From Bolinopsis microptera (taxonomy: Eukaryota > Ctenophora > Tentaculata > Lobata > Bolinopsidae), in contig NC_087078.1 in the NCBI RefSeq assembly GCF_026151205.1, forward strand, positions 12,383,118 through 12,447,117: a DNA stretch of 64,000 nt. Reading direction: 5' to 3'. The notes beneath the pieces were generated by a model. It was not told the DNA's origin and made no database searches. It saw only the letters and a program-made list of their open reading frames with translations. Of this stretch, positions 1-12,300 are shown in pieces. The position numbers and the translations under genes were made by a program. Every line of letters begins with the position of its first letter. Position 1 is the stretch's first letter.

Positions 1-354
1 AGTGAGGACCCTAGCATAGTAAACATTGTTCAGATTACGCCTGAAATTGATAACCGTCGCAATTGTAGTCTAGTTCAGGCTGATACTATAGAGGAGACAC
101 CACTAGTTGCAGAAGCAGTTGATGCAGTGGAAAATGTTTCAGCGGTTACTAGTGAAGCACCAGTAAGCTCTCTAGAGAGAGGGGTCAGATTTCTTAATCC
201 TACCCATGAGCAAATTAAACAGGCTCAGAAGGATGATGATATCTTAAACCAGGTCTACGGTTGGGTGAGCAAGGGGGAGAAACCTGAGGTAATTCAGGCC
301 GGTAGACTACCACAGGAACTGTGGTTAATCTTGGTATCAAGATTTAGTAGATAG
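1..354 (+). pseudogene. Ty3/gypsy-like pol remnant
   Basis: An open frame runs in from the window edge and ends at a TAG at 352-354. The stretch reading 'IKQAQKDDDILNQVYGWV' followed by 'GRLPQELW' matches the linker between RNase H and the zinc-binding start of integrase in Ty3/gypsy polyproteins. That linker usually reads I-x-x-A-Q-x-x-D, then W-x-x-x-G-x-x-P, then E-L. The integrase core that should follow is absent, so this is the 3' stub of an internally deleted element. The assignment rests on a short motif and is moderate. Confidence 0.5.
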
Positions 355-849
355 ATCTTTGCGTAATATTCAGAGTATACCACTACCAGTTTTAACTTAT
401 GATTAACACGTGTTATCTTTCAGAACATTACTGATAGGGATAATAGGATCTTTACTCTCAACACGACTCGCTCAGGGCTGCTTTAGTGGCGGAAACGTAG
501 AAACTTTCGAATTTATTTTGACTTCTTTGTTTGCTTGTCAAGGACGAATTAGAGATTCGATACATCTCTATCTAAGGATGAAGACTCAACACCAAAGACT
601 CTACAGCTTGGTGCAAGAGGGAAGTATTTGAAGGTTTTGAAAGATTTGTGAAAGTCAATTTCAGTTTTAACTTAAGGATTTTGATGATTTAAATTTAATG
701 CACAGGGTTAGGGCCGTGTATTATATTTTGAGACTTGACTTATTTTTAAGTTTTGGACTTTTGATGCGTGGGAGCATTGAAATTTAAATTTTGAAAAGGG
801 CGATTATTTTATTGTTTTAAAATATTCGAAAAAAATTTTTGGGTAGAGA

Positions 850-1728
850 TGTTGTAATATGGTATTTAGAGATATCTTTTAGGATATCTTAGTTTCAGTA
901 TAACGTTTACGGGACGTAGAATTTAGTATGTGTTTCCGGGTATATAATAACCAATGTTTTTATATGTTCGTATTTGGGAGTTACACATTTTGAGTGTAAG
1001 TCGGTTGGCTGGCAGAACTACTGTCAGACTAACTGTCTGAATTCTGAAAGTGAAACGAGCCGTCCGCTCACTTTGCACCTGACTTACAGCCAGGCCTGTG
1101 GTTGGTCCTCGCGACCACAGCGTGACTGCTAGTGGAGTGCTTATTGGCGAGACGGCGTGTCACGTGGTACAAGCAGATGCGTTGTGCCGTCACGCAGTGT
1201 GGCGTGACGAGTTTTGAGAGTATACCCGAAGAGCCGGAAGTGGAGAGCTCACTTCTTAGTTGCCCCTTAATCACTTTAAGGGATTCGAATTGACGGTAGC
1301 CAGTCTTACTGAGCACTACCAGTTGTGATTAGACACGTCGAGTGATCTATAATCACGTCAATCGTTTGGAGCGTACACTTGGAAGTTTTGTTTGTTGACG
1401 TTCACTTTGTATCAATTATCTATTTTATTTCGCCATTTTAGTTTACTCGTTTCATTTCTACTATACGGTACGCCCTGCCGTTCGTGCTACGTGACTAGAG
1501 CTTGACTAGCATACACTAAACACTAAGAAACTCCGTTTTCTATAAAGCAGAGTTTTGTAGATCGGCACAGCGGTGGGAGATCAACGATATTTGTTTTGAC
1601 ACGTGAAAGTGATTCCGGGTTTTAATTGGTCAATCCTGGAAGCTGATTGGTTAATAGCTGACACGCGTCAGAATAACACGGTTCATCTCCACACCGGTAT
1701 TAACTTTTGTTCTTTTATTTCATTAACA
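850..1728 (+). repeat. probable 3' LTR of the gypsy remnant
   Basis: A purine-rich stretch ending at 849 is followed by TGTTGTAATATGG, a typical 5' start for a gypsy LTR. A TATA-like box (GTATATAATAA) lies near 939-950, and the region ends at a possible ...TTAACA near 1728. No second LTR is visible to confirm the ends, so both boundaries are inferred. A 17-base match (TTTGTTTTGACACGTGA) recurs near 3037, which may be a fragment of a related LTR. Confidence 0.35.
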
Positions 1729-2680
1729 CACTCTACACTAAATATGATCAAAATGTAAAGGACAGTATTTATTCTACAATAATAGCTTAAATATAGCTTT
1801 AACAATAGATATCAGAATATTGTATACAAGAAAAAATCAGATACCACTGTCGTGGTATCAGATATAGTCAATAGTGCACCATTGACTATATGTGACATGG
1901 TGCAATGTACATATCACATATTGGCTAAACGAACTGTACACTGACCAATAAGTTTATTGCTATTTTGATGTAAGCACATTTCACACTGAACATTTTTAGC
2001 TTTTAAGCTTTTAGTACATTTTTGGCGCCACTGCATTTTACGAAGGAAACTGCGCAGGGACATTCCTATTGGTTCAATGATGGACATTACATTTTTTCAT
2101 ATTCATATATAATATTCATATTTTATACATACTTTATTCACGGTGGAATGTTATTATATAGTTTAACGTGTAACCACACAGTATTATATATATGTACATA
2201 CCGTACATACCATAAGTCAGATTATTACACGTGTTTACGTATGATTTGTTTTCCTATGATGACTGAGAAGGGTTTCTTCTTAGTTCAATTTGTAACCCAA
2301 ATTTTAAATTCGTAATAAACCAAATTCTCTGCTATGTCGTCACATCATTAATATAATATAGTAAGTATACACACTAAATCTACTGTTATTTATTAATTAT
2401 GCAATGTAAAATACACCCTAAGTTTCACTCCATAAAACTATTCTGATTATACAATGCCCATCACATTGTCCAACATACGGCATACCCGGTACTTAAAATT
2501 TAAATGTAAATTCTTAATCATATTAAATACATATGCAGTACAACATAACGTCACAGTTTTACATATTTAAGCGATTATACATTACAAAACTTTAAATACA
2601 TATATATTATAGTAGTCGGGTAAATTCAAGTAGATTTTAGTTTAACGCATCACATTTTACCGAGTTAATCTAAATTTAGC
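1729..2680. other. AT-rich spacer with clustered short hairpins
   Basis: No coding signal was found. Three consecutive inverted repeats lie at about 1840-1921. The first, GATACCAC-TGTC-GTGGTATC, is perfect with 8-bp arms. The second pairs ATATAGTCAAT with ATTGACTATAT. The rest is AT-rich sequence between the LTR and the last RasGEF exon. Confidence 0.4.
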
Positions 2681-5600
2681 TTACTTAAAAATGTTGTCCT
2701 CCAGAAATCGTTGCATCTCAAGAATATACTTCTCGCTTGCCAAGAAGTCTTGTATGTAACTTATCAGCTGAATATCTGAAGATTAGATAAGATGATTACG
2801 ACTATTAATTAATCCGGGCCAAGTTAGCCTAACGTTGATGTAATTAAGTCATTATAATAGTATTAAAAAGTCATTAGTATCTAATTAACGCATTTTAACA
2901 CTGCTTCGCTGAATGCTAAACTTGTTTATGATTTATAAACCCTAATAATGCTCCGCATTCTAAATACTCCTAACTAAATATTTCCTAACATTATTAATTT
3001 CACAATTATTGCATGACCGGAGAGTGTGTAAACACGTTTGTTTTGACACGTGATCTCATCTAGAACACGTGACCTAACAACACGTGTAAGTAACCCACAC
3101 ACACTCACTACAGACACGCCCGCTATCTCAGCTGCCAAACACAGGTCGCCTGATTACACTCCCGTCAACACTCTACCCTCCACCCCGGCCAACACGACAA
3201 ATGCCACCCAATCACAGCGGGGTATTCTGTCACGTGACGTCACGCGACTTCGCACACGACTTTGTACGAATTCTGGAATCTGTCTTTGCTGTTTGAATCG
3301 CGACTGAGCAGGGCTGTCGAGAGGCAAGGAGGGGTGGGGAGAGCTCCTACTCAAAGTACATGAGTACTTGGTATTTAGAGTTAATATCGCTGAATGAGGT
3401 GACTTACCAAATTGAGATTTCTGGAATTCTTGTATCGACTGGATAATCTCTGATGTCTGAAAAGAGTTGGACGGTTGACGGGTGATTTAAGATATGATCG
3501 CGAGTGTTTACTGTCACCTTTACGTGTAAATACCATTAGGATGAAATAACCACTAACTTTTACCAAACCTTACATCTACTCTTCCTAATTATTCGGATAT
3601 GATAATCACGGGACAGATAGACAATCTACCGAGTCAGTTCTCACCTTATTTTCTTTAGCAATGGAACTTAATTTAGGATGTGAGTGAATCCCTGATATCT
3701 GTTGTTGGTAGACGCCTGAGGAGAACAAAATAATTAATTAATAATTGATCGATAATTGAAAATGGTTAGAGAAGATAAGGCATGGTAATTAGGAAGCTGA
3801 GAACCAATTACGATAATTGAAGAAAATGTGTCTCCAAATGACGACACCTTGAAACTTGATCCGACCAGATGAGATTGGTGTTGATTAGAAACAATTAGCG
3901 GACTAGGAGATACTAAAACTCTCGTTTAGAGGATTTTTTAACTCTTTTATAGCACAGCACACCGGCTGTACTTTATATCATAGTACTAGAAGTAAGTTGA
4001 ATATTAGAGGTGTATAACCAAGTAATGATTATATCTTGTTATAAGACACTCAGGCAGGTGGTCGACCAAGAAATATTGTAGTGTTTAGTAGGAAGCATCA
4101 CGGCTTTAAACACTACTGAGTTAAAAACTCATGCTCGGCCTTACAAGATCTATGACCAAGAAAGATAAACTTTGAGAAACTTTTATCTCTTTTAGAATAC
4201 CCTCATTTCTCATAAATAAATAAATAAGAATATAATAAGATGAGGCTCGCGAGTTGCAGTTTTGCGAATGTCACGCCACAATACTTTCAGATATAATTAA
4301 GTAATAAGCCACCTGTTATCAAGTAAATATGAAGTATATATTTTACGGTGGTCAGTTTTAAAATCTATATTTGTTAACAAATGTGCATTTTGTTCGTACT
4401 GTGGCCTGTATTATGTTTGAAAGTTAGGACAAGTAATTTGAAACTCGACATCGGATTTATCACACGCAAACCGAATTAACGAAGCTATTTTTAGAACTGT
4501 AGTTATTAAATTAGCCTTTAGGAATTTTCTGGAATGTTCTGAAAATCAAGTACTTCTCACAATTTGTGAGAAGAATCTGTCTAATATCTGGGTTGGGTCC
4601 TTATTAGCGTACATAGAGAAATATGTACATCTTAAATTTAGCATGCACTAAGCACTGTGCTAATATTAAAATACTATAAATAGATTTACCTAAATGAGGA
4701 ATAGCTGGAACATTCATATCCTCTAAAAGCTCTTTTAGTCCCTTCCAGTTAAAACTTGAAAGCTCGACATAAGATTTAAAAACACATTTATCCTTTTTGC
4801 CGACAGCCTGAAAATAATAGAAAATTACGGTTGAGAAAAAACTGACGTTTAAACAGTTAAAGGCAAATACATTAATTTCCCAATTAAATATTATTCAGTA
4901 ATATTTAATTAAGGCTACTTTATCTGAATGGAAAAATAAAATCTAAAGTAAGATTTGTTATCGACCCTACCTCCCATGTCTGTTGCAGCCTGAATATGGC
5001 ATTGAGATTCATCCCCAAAACCACCGCCATCAAAGCATGATAATTCTGCAATTCTTCCAGACTCTGCAGTTGTAAGACTTATTTGTGTGAAATGATATAT
5101 CCATATATGGAAATCTTCAGTGACTGACTATGTAGTCATACCATCTCAACATCTTTATGGCAGTTAAAAAAATTGCCCTGTTATAATAATAAGTTGATGT
5201 GTTTTATGATTCTTCACTAATAAGGACAATTCTAAGATGGTTCAAACCTTTGCCATTTTAATGAAGTAAGCTATCTTGTCAGCACGCAATCGAGCTGTCG
5301 GTTCTTGTAAAATCTCTCCAGCAACCCAATATGAGATCTGTCAGAAAATTTTACTGAGCAAGAAAAAAACCAATCAAATATATAATAACACTATAATTAA
5401 ACTAGATCAGCAAACAAGAATTAACAAATACGGGTAATTAAATTTACATGAATACATATATTTATAGCAACTACAGTAAGTAAGAAGTAAGCACATAGCT
5501 GGAAACACAAAATGTTATATACCTGGTTAAAGTGCGAGGTAAATTTATGAATATTTGGACTGAGCCTCAGTTTTTCTGCATCCTTCTTCTCCCATCCTCT

Positions 5601-6338
5601 TGCTCTGAACTCATTTGGAGGTATTGCTTTAAACCTTTTTGCATCCACCAGAGTTATTTGTCTCTGTAACGAAATAATATCAGATTTGTTTATTTGTTCA
5701 AAAGTTTGAATACTGCTATAGTTATTGATACAACTAAACAATCAACACGCCTTTTTTCATGTGGTACTAAATCTTAATAGTGAAATGCCCAATGATGATA
5801 TTTCAATACACATTACATGATAGGAATTGCTACAATGTGATACAATGGATCTATTTAACAATAGATTTTTGTTTGCAATAGCATACATAATACTTCAGTT
5901 AGCTGCCTGGTACACACAAAATGCACAATACTTACAGCCAAAATGTCAGGGGATAACTTCAGTAAGTTGAACAATTTGGGATCGTAGGCATAGCTGTTGG
6001 TTGACTTCAAATGCACCTCCTGTTAATTGGTAATTTAAGTTTCTTTTTTCTACAGTTTAAATGAAACAAAGAACATCAAACTGGATAATCTTTTTATGGT
6101 TATACATGCAAGGAAGTAGGAGACCCCAAAGAAATTGTGAGACAGAAGCATTCATTTCACATTTTGTCATGAAATGATATCTATTCATTATGGTAACAAA
6201 AAAAATACAAGTTTATTCATTATAAACAGTATTTTTTATTATAACATATTTACCTCAACTTTTTTCCGTTTGTCACAGCGTTTGTAAATTGATTCGTCAA
6301 TAATAACTTGCATCAAGTTGAGAATACACCGGACATAT
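2681..6338 (-). CDS. RasGEF (CDC25-type) domain protein, partial gene
   Basis: Guanine-nucleotide exchange factor domain that would load GTP on a Ras-family GTPase at the membrane. Nine minus-strand exons with GT-AG borders can be read: 6338-6254, 6019-5936, 5663-5523, 5337-5248, 5063-4971, 4807-4690, 3698-3645, 3456-3408 and 2775-2681 (TAA at 2681-2683). Phases match at every join except 4690 to 3698, where about one exon (length 2 modulo 3, probably the L-x-D-L segment) was not located. Diagnostic segments in order are 'LSPDILARQITLVDAKRF', 'SPNIHKFTSHFNQ', 'ISYWVAGEIL', 'ADKIAYFIKMAK', 'NYHALMAVVLGMNLNAIFRL', then 'VPAIPHL' and 'IIQSIQEFQKSQF'. These match the RasGEF core from its N-terminal helix to its C-terminal end. 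The 5' exons are missing; they may lie beyond the LINE at 7.3-13.3 kb. The subfamily (RasGRP, RalGDS, SOS or other) is not resolved. Confidence 0.82.
3047..3242. promoter_or_regulatory. E-box / CLEAR / CRE motif cluster
   Basis: CACGTG occurs at 3047-3052, 3066-3071, 3081-3086 and 3231-3236. The last lies in GTCACGTGAC (the CLEAR consensus bound by TFEB-type bHLH-Zip factors) and overlaps a full CRE, TGACGTCA, at 3235-3242. The cluster is in an intron of the RasGEF gene. It shares 17 bases with the LTR-like region near 1594, so it may derive from a retroelement. Regulatory activity is inferred only. Confidence 0.3.
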
Positions 6339-7289
6339 CTGCTCAAAGTATCAATACATTAGACTTCATTTGAATATATTAACAAGAGTTTATCTTGTAC
6401 GAGTACCTGTCACTCATCAGCCAGCACTTCTAAAAACAGTCTTCCAAGTTTCAAATTTGTACATTATCAATGATGTGAACATTTCACAGTCTTTTTATGA
6501 CAAAGAAAAATCTCCCAAGGCAAAGGTCACAAAAGCTTGAAATTCAGAGACCAACTGATAGCCATGGTATGGATAGTAGTAGAAAAGTTTGCATGGCCGA
6601 CATGAAAGTTACAGTTGAATTGAATTTAATTCCATAATAACATTTGTGAATGTCAAAGGGAGAAACAAATTCCTCTTGTGAACGTCATATCAATCTTGAC
6701 TAGTTTCCTCATTATAGTAAGATAAGATGATGAGGCTGAGAATGTAGAGGAAGAGGTTTCAGAAGAGTGAGCTGAAAAGAAGACAAGTTTCTATTCTAAT
6801 TTATTGATTATTATATTTATTGCAATAAACATATAATATCCATTACTCCAGGAGTGATGACAGGACATATTTTAAAAAATAGTAAGATAAGACCATAAAA
6901 TATGGGAGTGTAAAGATTTTTCTAGGCAACAGCTCAAGTTTAAGGAGAATGTCCTGAGGAAAATTTGGATTAATTTAAATGGAAGAAACCAGCAGACAAG
7001 AGTATGGTCTATGGAGTTTGTATCTGGTAATAAATGAATATTGGATTAATTCACTTAATAAATTAAAATGGTAAACATTTTAGTAAAAATCGAAAACAAA
7101 ACACTTGTAAGAAGAAACTATACAGAGTAAGTACCCACTGTAACGAGTAATTTTTTATCTTTAGTAATTCGGTATGAGATAATATTCAACATACAGCTAA
7201 CTTCCAATTTCCATGGATAATAGTACATTTGAATCAGGAGTGTTGTTACAAAATCACAGAACAGAAATTCGACAACATAACAATGTTAA
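6339..7289. other. non-coding stretch, likely RasGEF intron
   Basis: No exon of the RasGEF gene or any other gene could be recognised here. It is AT-rich sequence between the most 5' recognised RasGEF exon and the LINE. Confidence 0.4.
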
Positions 7290-7679
7290 AAGTTGAAGCC
7301 GCTGGATCTCTAAAAATTGCTTTCCTATAGTTTCCCGGTTGACTCCACCGAACGTTCAGGGAACCGTAATTGAGGGTAAAGTGAGAAAGGCCAGGGGTCT
7401 GACAAAATGCAAAACACAAAAGAACATGTATTCATTTAAATTAGGACCCCTAATTCGATACAATTTAGGAACACTCTGACACTTCAAAAATCTAACAGTC
7501 AGTGTGAGACTGCTATTGCCACAGAGAAGCTTAATACCATCACAGCTTTTGGTGAAAAGCTTGCAAAGGTTGACTTTGACAGTCTAAACGACAGCATTGC
7601 TGCCATCCAGAACCTTGACCTCCATATCAAGCACCTACTGGTAAGTGACAAGGGCACTGCTCCAGCATGGGTTGAAGTG

Positions 7680-9287
7680 ATGGAAGGAGATCTAAAGCAG
7701 CTGAAAACTTCAGTTGACTCTACACTCGGAAAGGTTTCTGAGTCTGATAGTGGCCTAACAGAACAGATTAAAGTGTTGAACAAGCAACTGCAGGACTTTT
7801 CTACTCCTCAAGTAAGTGCTCAATCTTCCTCCAAGACCAACGATCTCATGGAAAAAATAGAGAAGAATCTGCAGGAGCTAAATTCCAAGCAGTCTCTGGA
7901 GACGAATCAGGAGCTAACAGCCATTAGACAGTCTTTGAACACTCTTGAGCAAAATTCTTTGGCTTCTTCTGACCATTTAAATGCCCAACTTACCAATTCT
8001 TCACTTGCCCCTGGCCCAGACCTAACAGCTAATGAGCATCTCAAATCAAGAGAAGAACCAGTTGTAGGCGCTATAGAAGAGTTTATCACCACAGAAGAGC
8101 AGGATCTTCTCCTCCTTGCCTGTCAATCACTTGACGAGGATTTTGTTGTGGAAGGAGCTCGTGCTGTGTATTCTCTGGGAGAACCATACAAGTATAATGG
8201 CTCCAAGTCACCCAATGGTCAGCTAGAGTCAACCAGCTTCTCCAAACTGATGGACAAAATCAATGGGGCATTCTGTAGTGGTGAGAAACCGAAGATCAAT
8301 AGTCTGCTGATCAACCGCTTCAAAGAGGATGGCTCCCTACCAAAACATTCGGATGATGAAGCCACCATCCACCCCGAATCCGAAATTTTCACTGTGTCCA
8401 TCGGAGGCCAGTGCAGCATCAAATTCTTTGACAAGAAGACGGATGATATAGTCCTTGACCACCCATGTGTTCCAAGATCCATGTATCGCATGACACGAAG
8501 TAGCCAAGAGTATTACAGCCACTGTATCATGGATGGGGCAATAACTGGTGGGGTCAGATTCAGCCTAACTTTTCGTTCAGTTAGCTTCAGGAACAAGAAC
8601 TCTACGTGCATCATAGGAGACAGTCATACAGGGGGGCTTAAGTTTCGGTCAGATGCCAGGAAATCGTTTGGACAATGGTTCCCTGGGAGGCAATATTTTG
8701 CACCAGTGGTTGACCAGATTGACCCATATGTCACATGTGGTTATCGTAACGTTGTTTTGATGTGTGCGATTAATGATCTTAAAAAACCTGAGATCAAGAA
8801 TACAGCTGATATTAAACGAAATGTATTTATTCCCTTTATTAAAAAGATTGAGAAAATTCATGCTATTAACCCTAAGGCACATGTATATGTTTGTCCAGCC
8901 CTGCCTACAAAGCTTGCTGAACTGAATAGAAAAGTTGTTTGCTTTAACCGCCTTATTCTGACAGAGCTGATCCCTTCAAATTTTGGTGTGACTTACGTTG
9001 ATGGGTTCGGTGGGTTCTGTGATGATGCTGGGCTTCTTAGCCAACAGTTCTCCAGAAACATCGGCCGAGACCAGCGACCAGATTATCTCCACCTTAACTG
9101 GAGGGGTACAGCTAAACTAGGCACTTTGATTCGTAACACAGTGCTTCTTAGAATGAATGGAGGAGTTGATAGAAGGAAAAGGAGAACAGACGAGGTTGAT
9201 GGACGCTCATATCGGAACGTGTTGAGTGGGACGGGTTCTACTACTGCTGCTGAGTCTCGACACCAGGATGGTTACCAGCCATTCTGA
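7680..9287 (+). CDS. LINE ORF1: coiled coil, AlkB-like oxygenase, SGNH esterase
   Basis: 535 residues from the ATG at 7680, although the frame is open from 7440 without an earlier ATG. Residues 1-100 are rich in Leu, Gln and Glu and predict as coiled coil, as expected for an ORF1 trimer. Residues about 140-300 form an AlkB-like 2-oxoglutarate/Fe(II) dioxygenase. The iron triad is H223-x-D225 (in 'KHSDDE') and H281 (in 'YYSHCI'). The 2-oxoglutarate and substrate arginines are R293 and R299 in 'RFSLTFR', the signature also seen in viral AlkB domains. Residues about 308-490 form an SGNH/GDSL hydrolase with 'IIGDSH' (S315), 'AIND' (N365) and D468-x-x-H471. An esterase in ORF1 is known for CR1-like LINEs. 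The oxygenase is the unexpected part. The activity (RNA or DNA dealkylation) is inferred from the residues. The tail after 490 is basic and could bind nucleic acid. Confidence 0.85.
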   Translation: MEGDLKQLKTSVDSTLGKVSESDSGLTEQIKVLNKQLQDFSTPQVSAQSSSKTNDLMEKIEKNLQELNSKQSLETNQELTAIRQSLNTLEQNSLASSDHLNAQLTNSSLAPGPDLTANEHLKSREEPVVGAIEEFITTEEQDLLLLACQSLDEDFVVEGARAVYSLGEPYKYNGSKSPNGQLESTSFSKLMDKINGAFCSGEKPKINSLLINRFKEDGSLPKHSDDEATIHPESEIFTVSIGGQCSIKFFDKKTDDIVLDHPCVPRSMYRMTRSSQEYYSHCIMDGAITGGVRFSLTFRSVSFRNKNSTCIIGDSHTGGLKFRSDARKSFGQWFPGRQYFAPVVDQIDPYVTCGYRNVVLMCAINDLKKPEIKNTADIKRNVFIPFIKKIEKIHAINPKAHVYVCPALPTKLAELNRKVVCFNRLILTELIPSNFGVTYVDGFGGFCDDAGLLSQQFSRNIGRDQRPDYLHLNWRGTAKLGTLIRNTVLLRMNGGVDRRKRRTDEVDGRSYRNVLSGTGSTTAAESRHQDGYQPF

Positions 9288-9376
9288 CTCCCCTGAGTAA
9301 AGAGGTATGCCTAGTCTGTGCGAAGTTCATTAACGTAGGACAATTCATTGTTGAATGCTGTGAATGCGACTGCCCA

Positions 9377-12300
9377 ATGCACCATAAGTGCTATACCAAA
9401 TCCATTAACAATGACACATTATCTGACGATTTTTACTGTCCCAAGTGCATACATTTAGCAGTTATTCGTTACAATCCATTTCGACTTGCATGCACTAATT
9501 TAAGTGATATTGAAAGTAGTGAAGTGGATGACACTATCATAAAAGTAGATCAAATACTAAATAACTGCGTATCGTACAATGTCAAGGAATTCAACAAAGC
9601 ACTAGATAATCAAATGAATGAATTTTCATCGCTTCTCTTCCAAAACATCGACGGCAATAAGTCAAATTTCGACACTTTCGCTATTGAATCCCATAGGCTC
9701 ACCAAGAAATTCTCGATCATAGCCTTAGCGGAAACAAATGAAGGTCCTGAATCCAGCAGTTTGTATCAATTAACTGGATACAACAGTTTCTACCAAAACA
9801 CAATACCAGATAAAAAAAAGGGCACTGGAGTGGCTCTCTATGTTTGTGACACTCTTAGTGCCAGAGTAAACGGCAATGTATCCCATATCACTGAACATTT
9901 AGAAACTCTTTTTGTGGCCGTAAGTAGTACAACTTCCCCAGTAACAGTTGGTGTAATGTACCGTCCTCCAAGTGGTAATGTCAATGTTGCACTATCTGAA
10001 CTCTCTGACATCCTTGACAGTCTCCCCAAGTGTAGTTACCTAGCGGGTGATTTTAACATTGATTTACACGATAAGAATAGCACAATCGTACAACGCTATG
10101 AAGAAATACTATTAAGTAAAGGATTTTTCCCCCTAATTTCGTTAGCAACACATGAGAAACCAGGCTGCAAAGCATCCTGTATTGATAACATAATAACTAA
10201 CGACGTAGAGAGTATAGTAGCTTCTGGAATACTGACTGACCGTATATCACACCACTCACCCATCTTCCAAATCTTTGATAGAAACTTGGACTCTAGCAGA
10301 ATTGACCTGAAATACAAACAGTATTATGATTACAACAAACCGAATGTAAAAGCTTTTTTACAGACTCTGGAACATGATCTCAATAATAATGTTATCGACA
10401 ATTTTACAACATTTCACGACATATTTAAGGACTGTATAGATAGAACTTGTAAGTTAGAAACCCCTAAATGCTCTAAAAGAACAGCACTGAACAACCCATG
10501 GATTACACCAGACCTTGTGGGCAAAATTTCATATCAGCACGAACTTTACGATAAATGGGTAAAGGTCAGAAAAGTTAAATGTAAATTTGGGGAAATTGAA
10601 AATAAAGGGGGGACATGCCAATGCCCAATATGTTGCTCAAAACGTGACAAGTATAAAAAATACAGTGACTGCAGGCGGAAGGTCAAAAAAGATCGCCGCA
10701 ATGCTCAATCTAAGTTCTATGGTGGAAAATTTGCAGAGTTGCACGGAAACAGTAAAAAGACGTGGGAATTAATTAACCAAATACGGGGTAAACGAAAACG
10801 ACAAACCAAACCTCTATTTACTATCAATAATGAAAAAATTACTAATCGTAGGGTAATAGCTAATGAGTTTAATAAGTACTTTGTCTCCCTAGCTTCTAAT
10901 CTTAACGAGGCATACAATGAAATCGGCGAACTATTAATTAATGGCATCCCCAGTATCTATGACTACCTACCAAAATCCAACACGACCAGTATTTACATGC
11001 ATGATTGTACAATCGATGAAGTATGTAAAATAATATCAGAATTGAAAAATGGCAAATCGTCTGATATCCCAATACATGTTGTAAAAGCGTCATCCAGAAT
11101 TATCGCCCCCCTATTATCTGTACTATACAATGAATGTTTGAAGGAGGGAATATTCCCGGACGATTTAAAGATTGGCAGGATCAGTCCCATATACAAGAAA
11201 GAAAATGAAGAATTACTTGAAAACTATAGACCAGTCTCTACCTTAGCCGTATTTGGTAAGTTATTCGAGAAAATTATATATAGTAGGCTATACAGCTTTT
11301 TCCAGTCACAAAATATGATCTATGAAAATCAGTATGGATTCCGTAAAAATCACTCTACTAGTCATGCCCTGAATTTCTCAGTGAATTATATAGAATCATG
11401 CCTTAATAAAAAGCAGCACGTGCTCGGAATATTCATTGATCTAAGCAAAGCATTCGATACCATCTCAGCTGACAAATTACTGAGTAAGCTAGATAATTAC
11501 GGAATTCGAGGCAATGCCAACAAACTCATTGCTAGTTATCTCTCTAATAGATATCAATACGTCTCGGTCCTAGGAGAAGAGTCTGACAAGCTTCCAGTTC
11601 TCTTTGGAGTACCCCAGGGATCTTGTCTTGGTCCGTTACTATTTATTATTTATATCAACGACCTATATAGGGCAACTGAACTAGGCAAGTTCATTCTATT
11701 TGCTGACGATACAAATATATTTGTCGCGGATGAATGTAAGATAAAGTTATATGAACGAGCAAACCAAATTCTCAAACTGGTACAACTGTATATGAAATGT
11801 AATTTCCTGCATATTAACATTAAGAAATGCTGTTACATTCACTTTAAACCAACGAATAGAAAAAGCAAGGTAGAACATAATGAAGAAGAACACGTACTTA
11901 CTCTAAACAATGTAGTAATAAAGCAAGTCAAAAAGGTGAAGTTTCTTGGTGTTATTATTGATGATCAGCTTAAATGGGATGCTCATATACGGTCGCTCAA
12001 CACAAAGCTGAAATGTGAAAGTGGGAAAATTTGTAGAATACGGCACATTATTCCAGAAAAACTCTACAAAGAACTGTACTACACACTATTTGAATCACAC
12101 TTGCGATTTGGGATATCAGTATGGGGTGGCCTTAGTAACAACAGGCTTGAACCAATATTTATCACTCAGAAGAAATGTGTTAGAATACTATTTGGTAACC
12201 GAGAGGCGTACTTAGAAAAGTTTAGAACTTGTGCTAGAACACGAAGTAAAGACAAGCAAAAATTAGGAAGCGACTTCTATGAAAAACAGCACACAAAACC

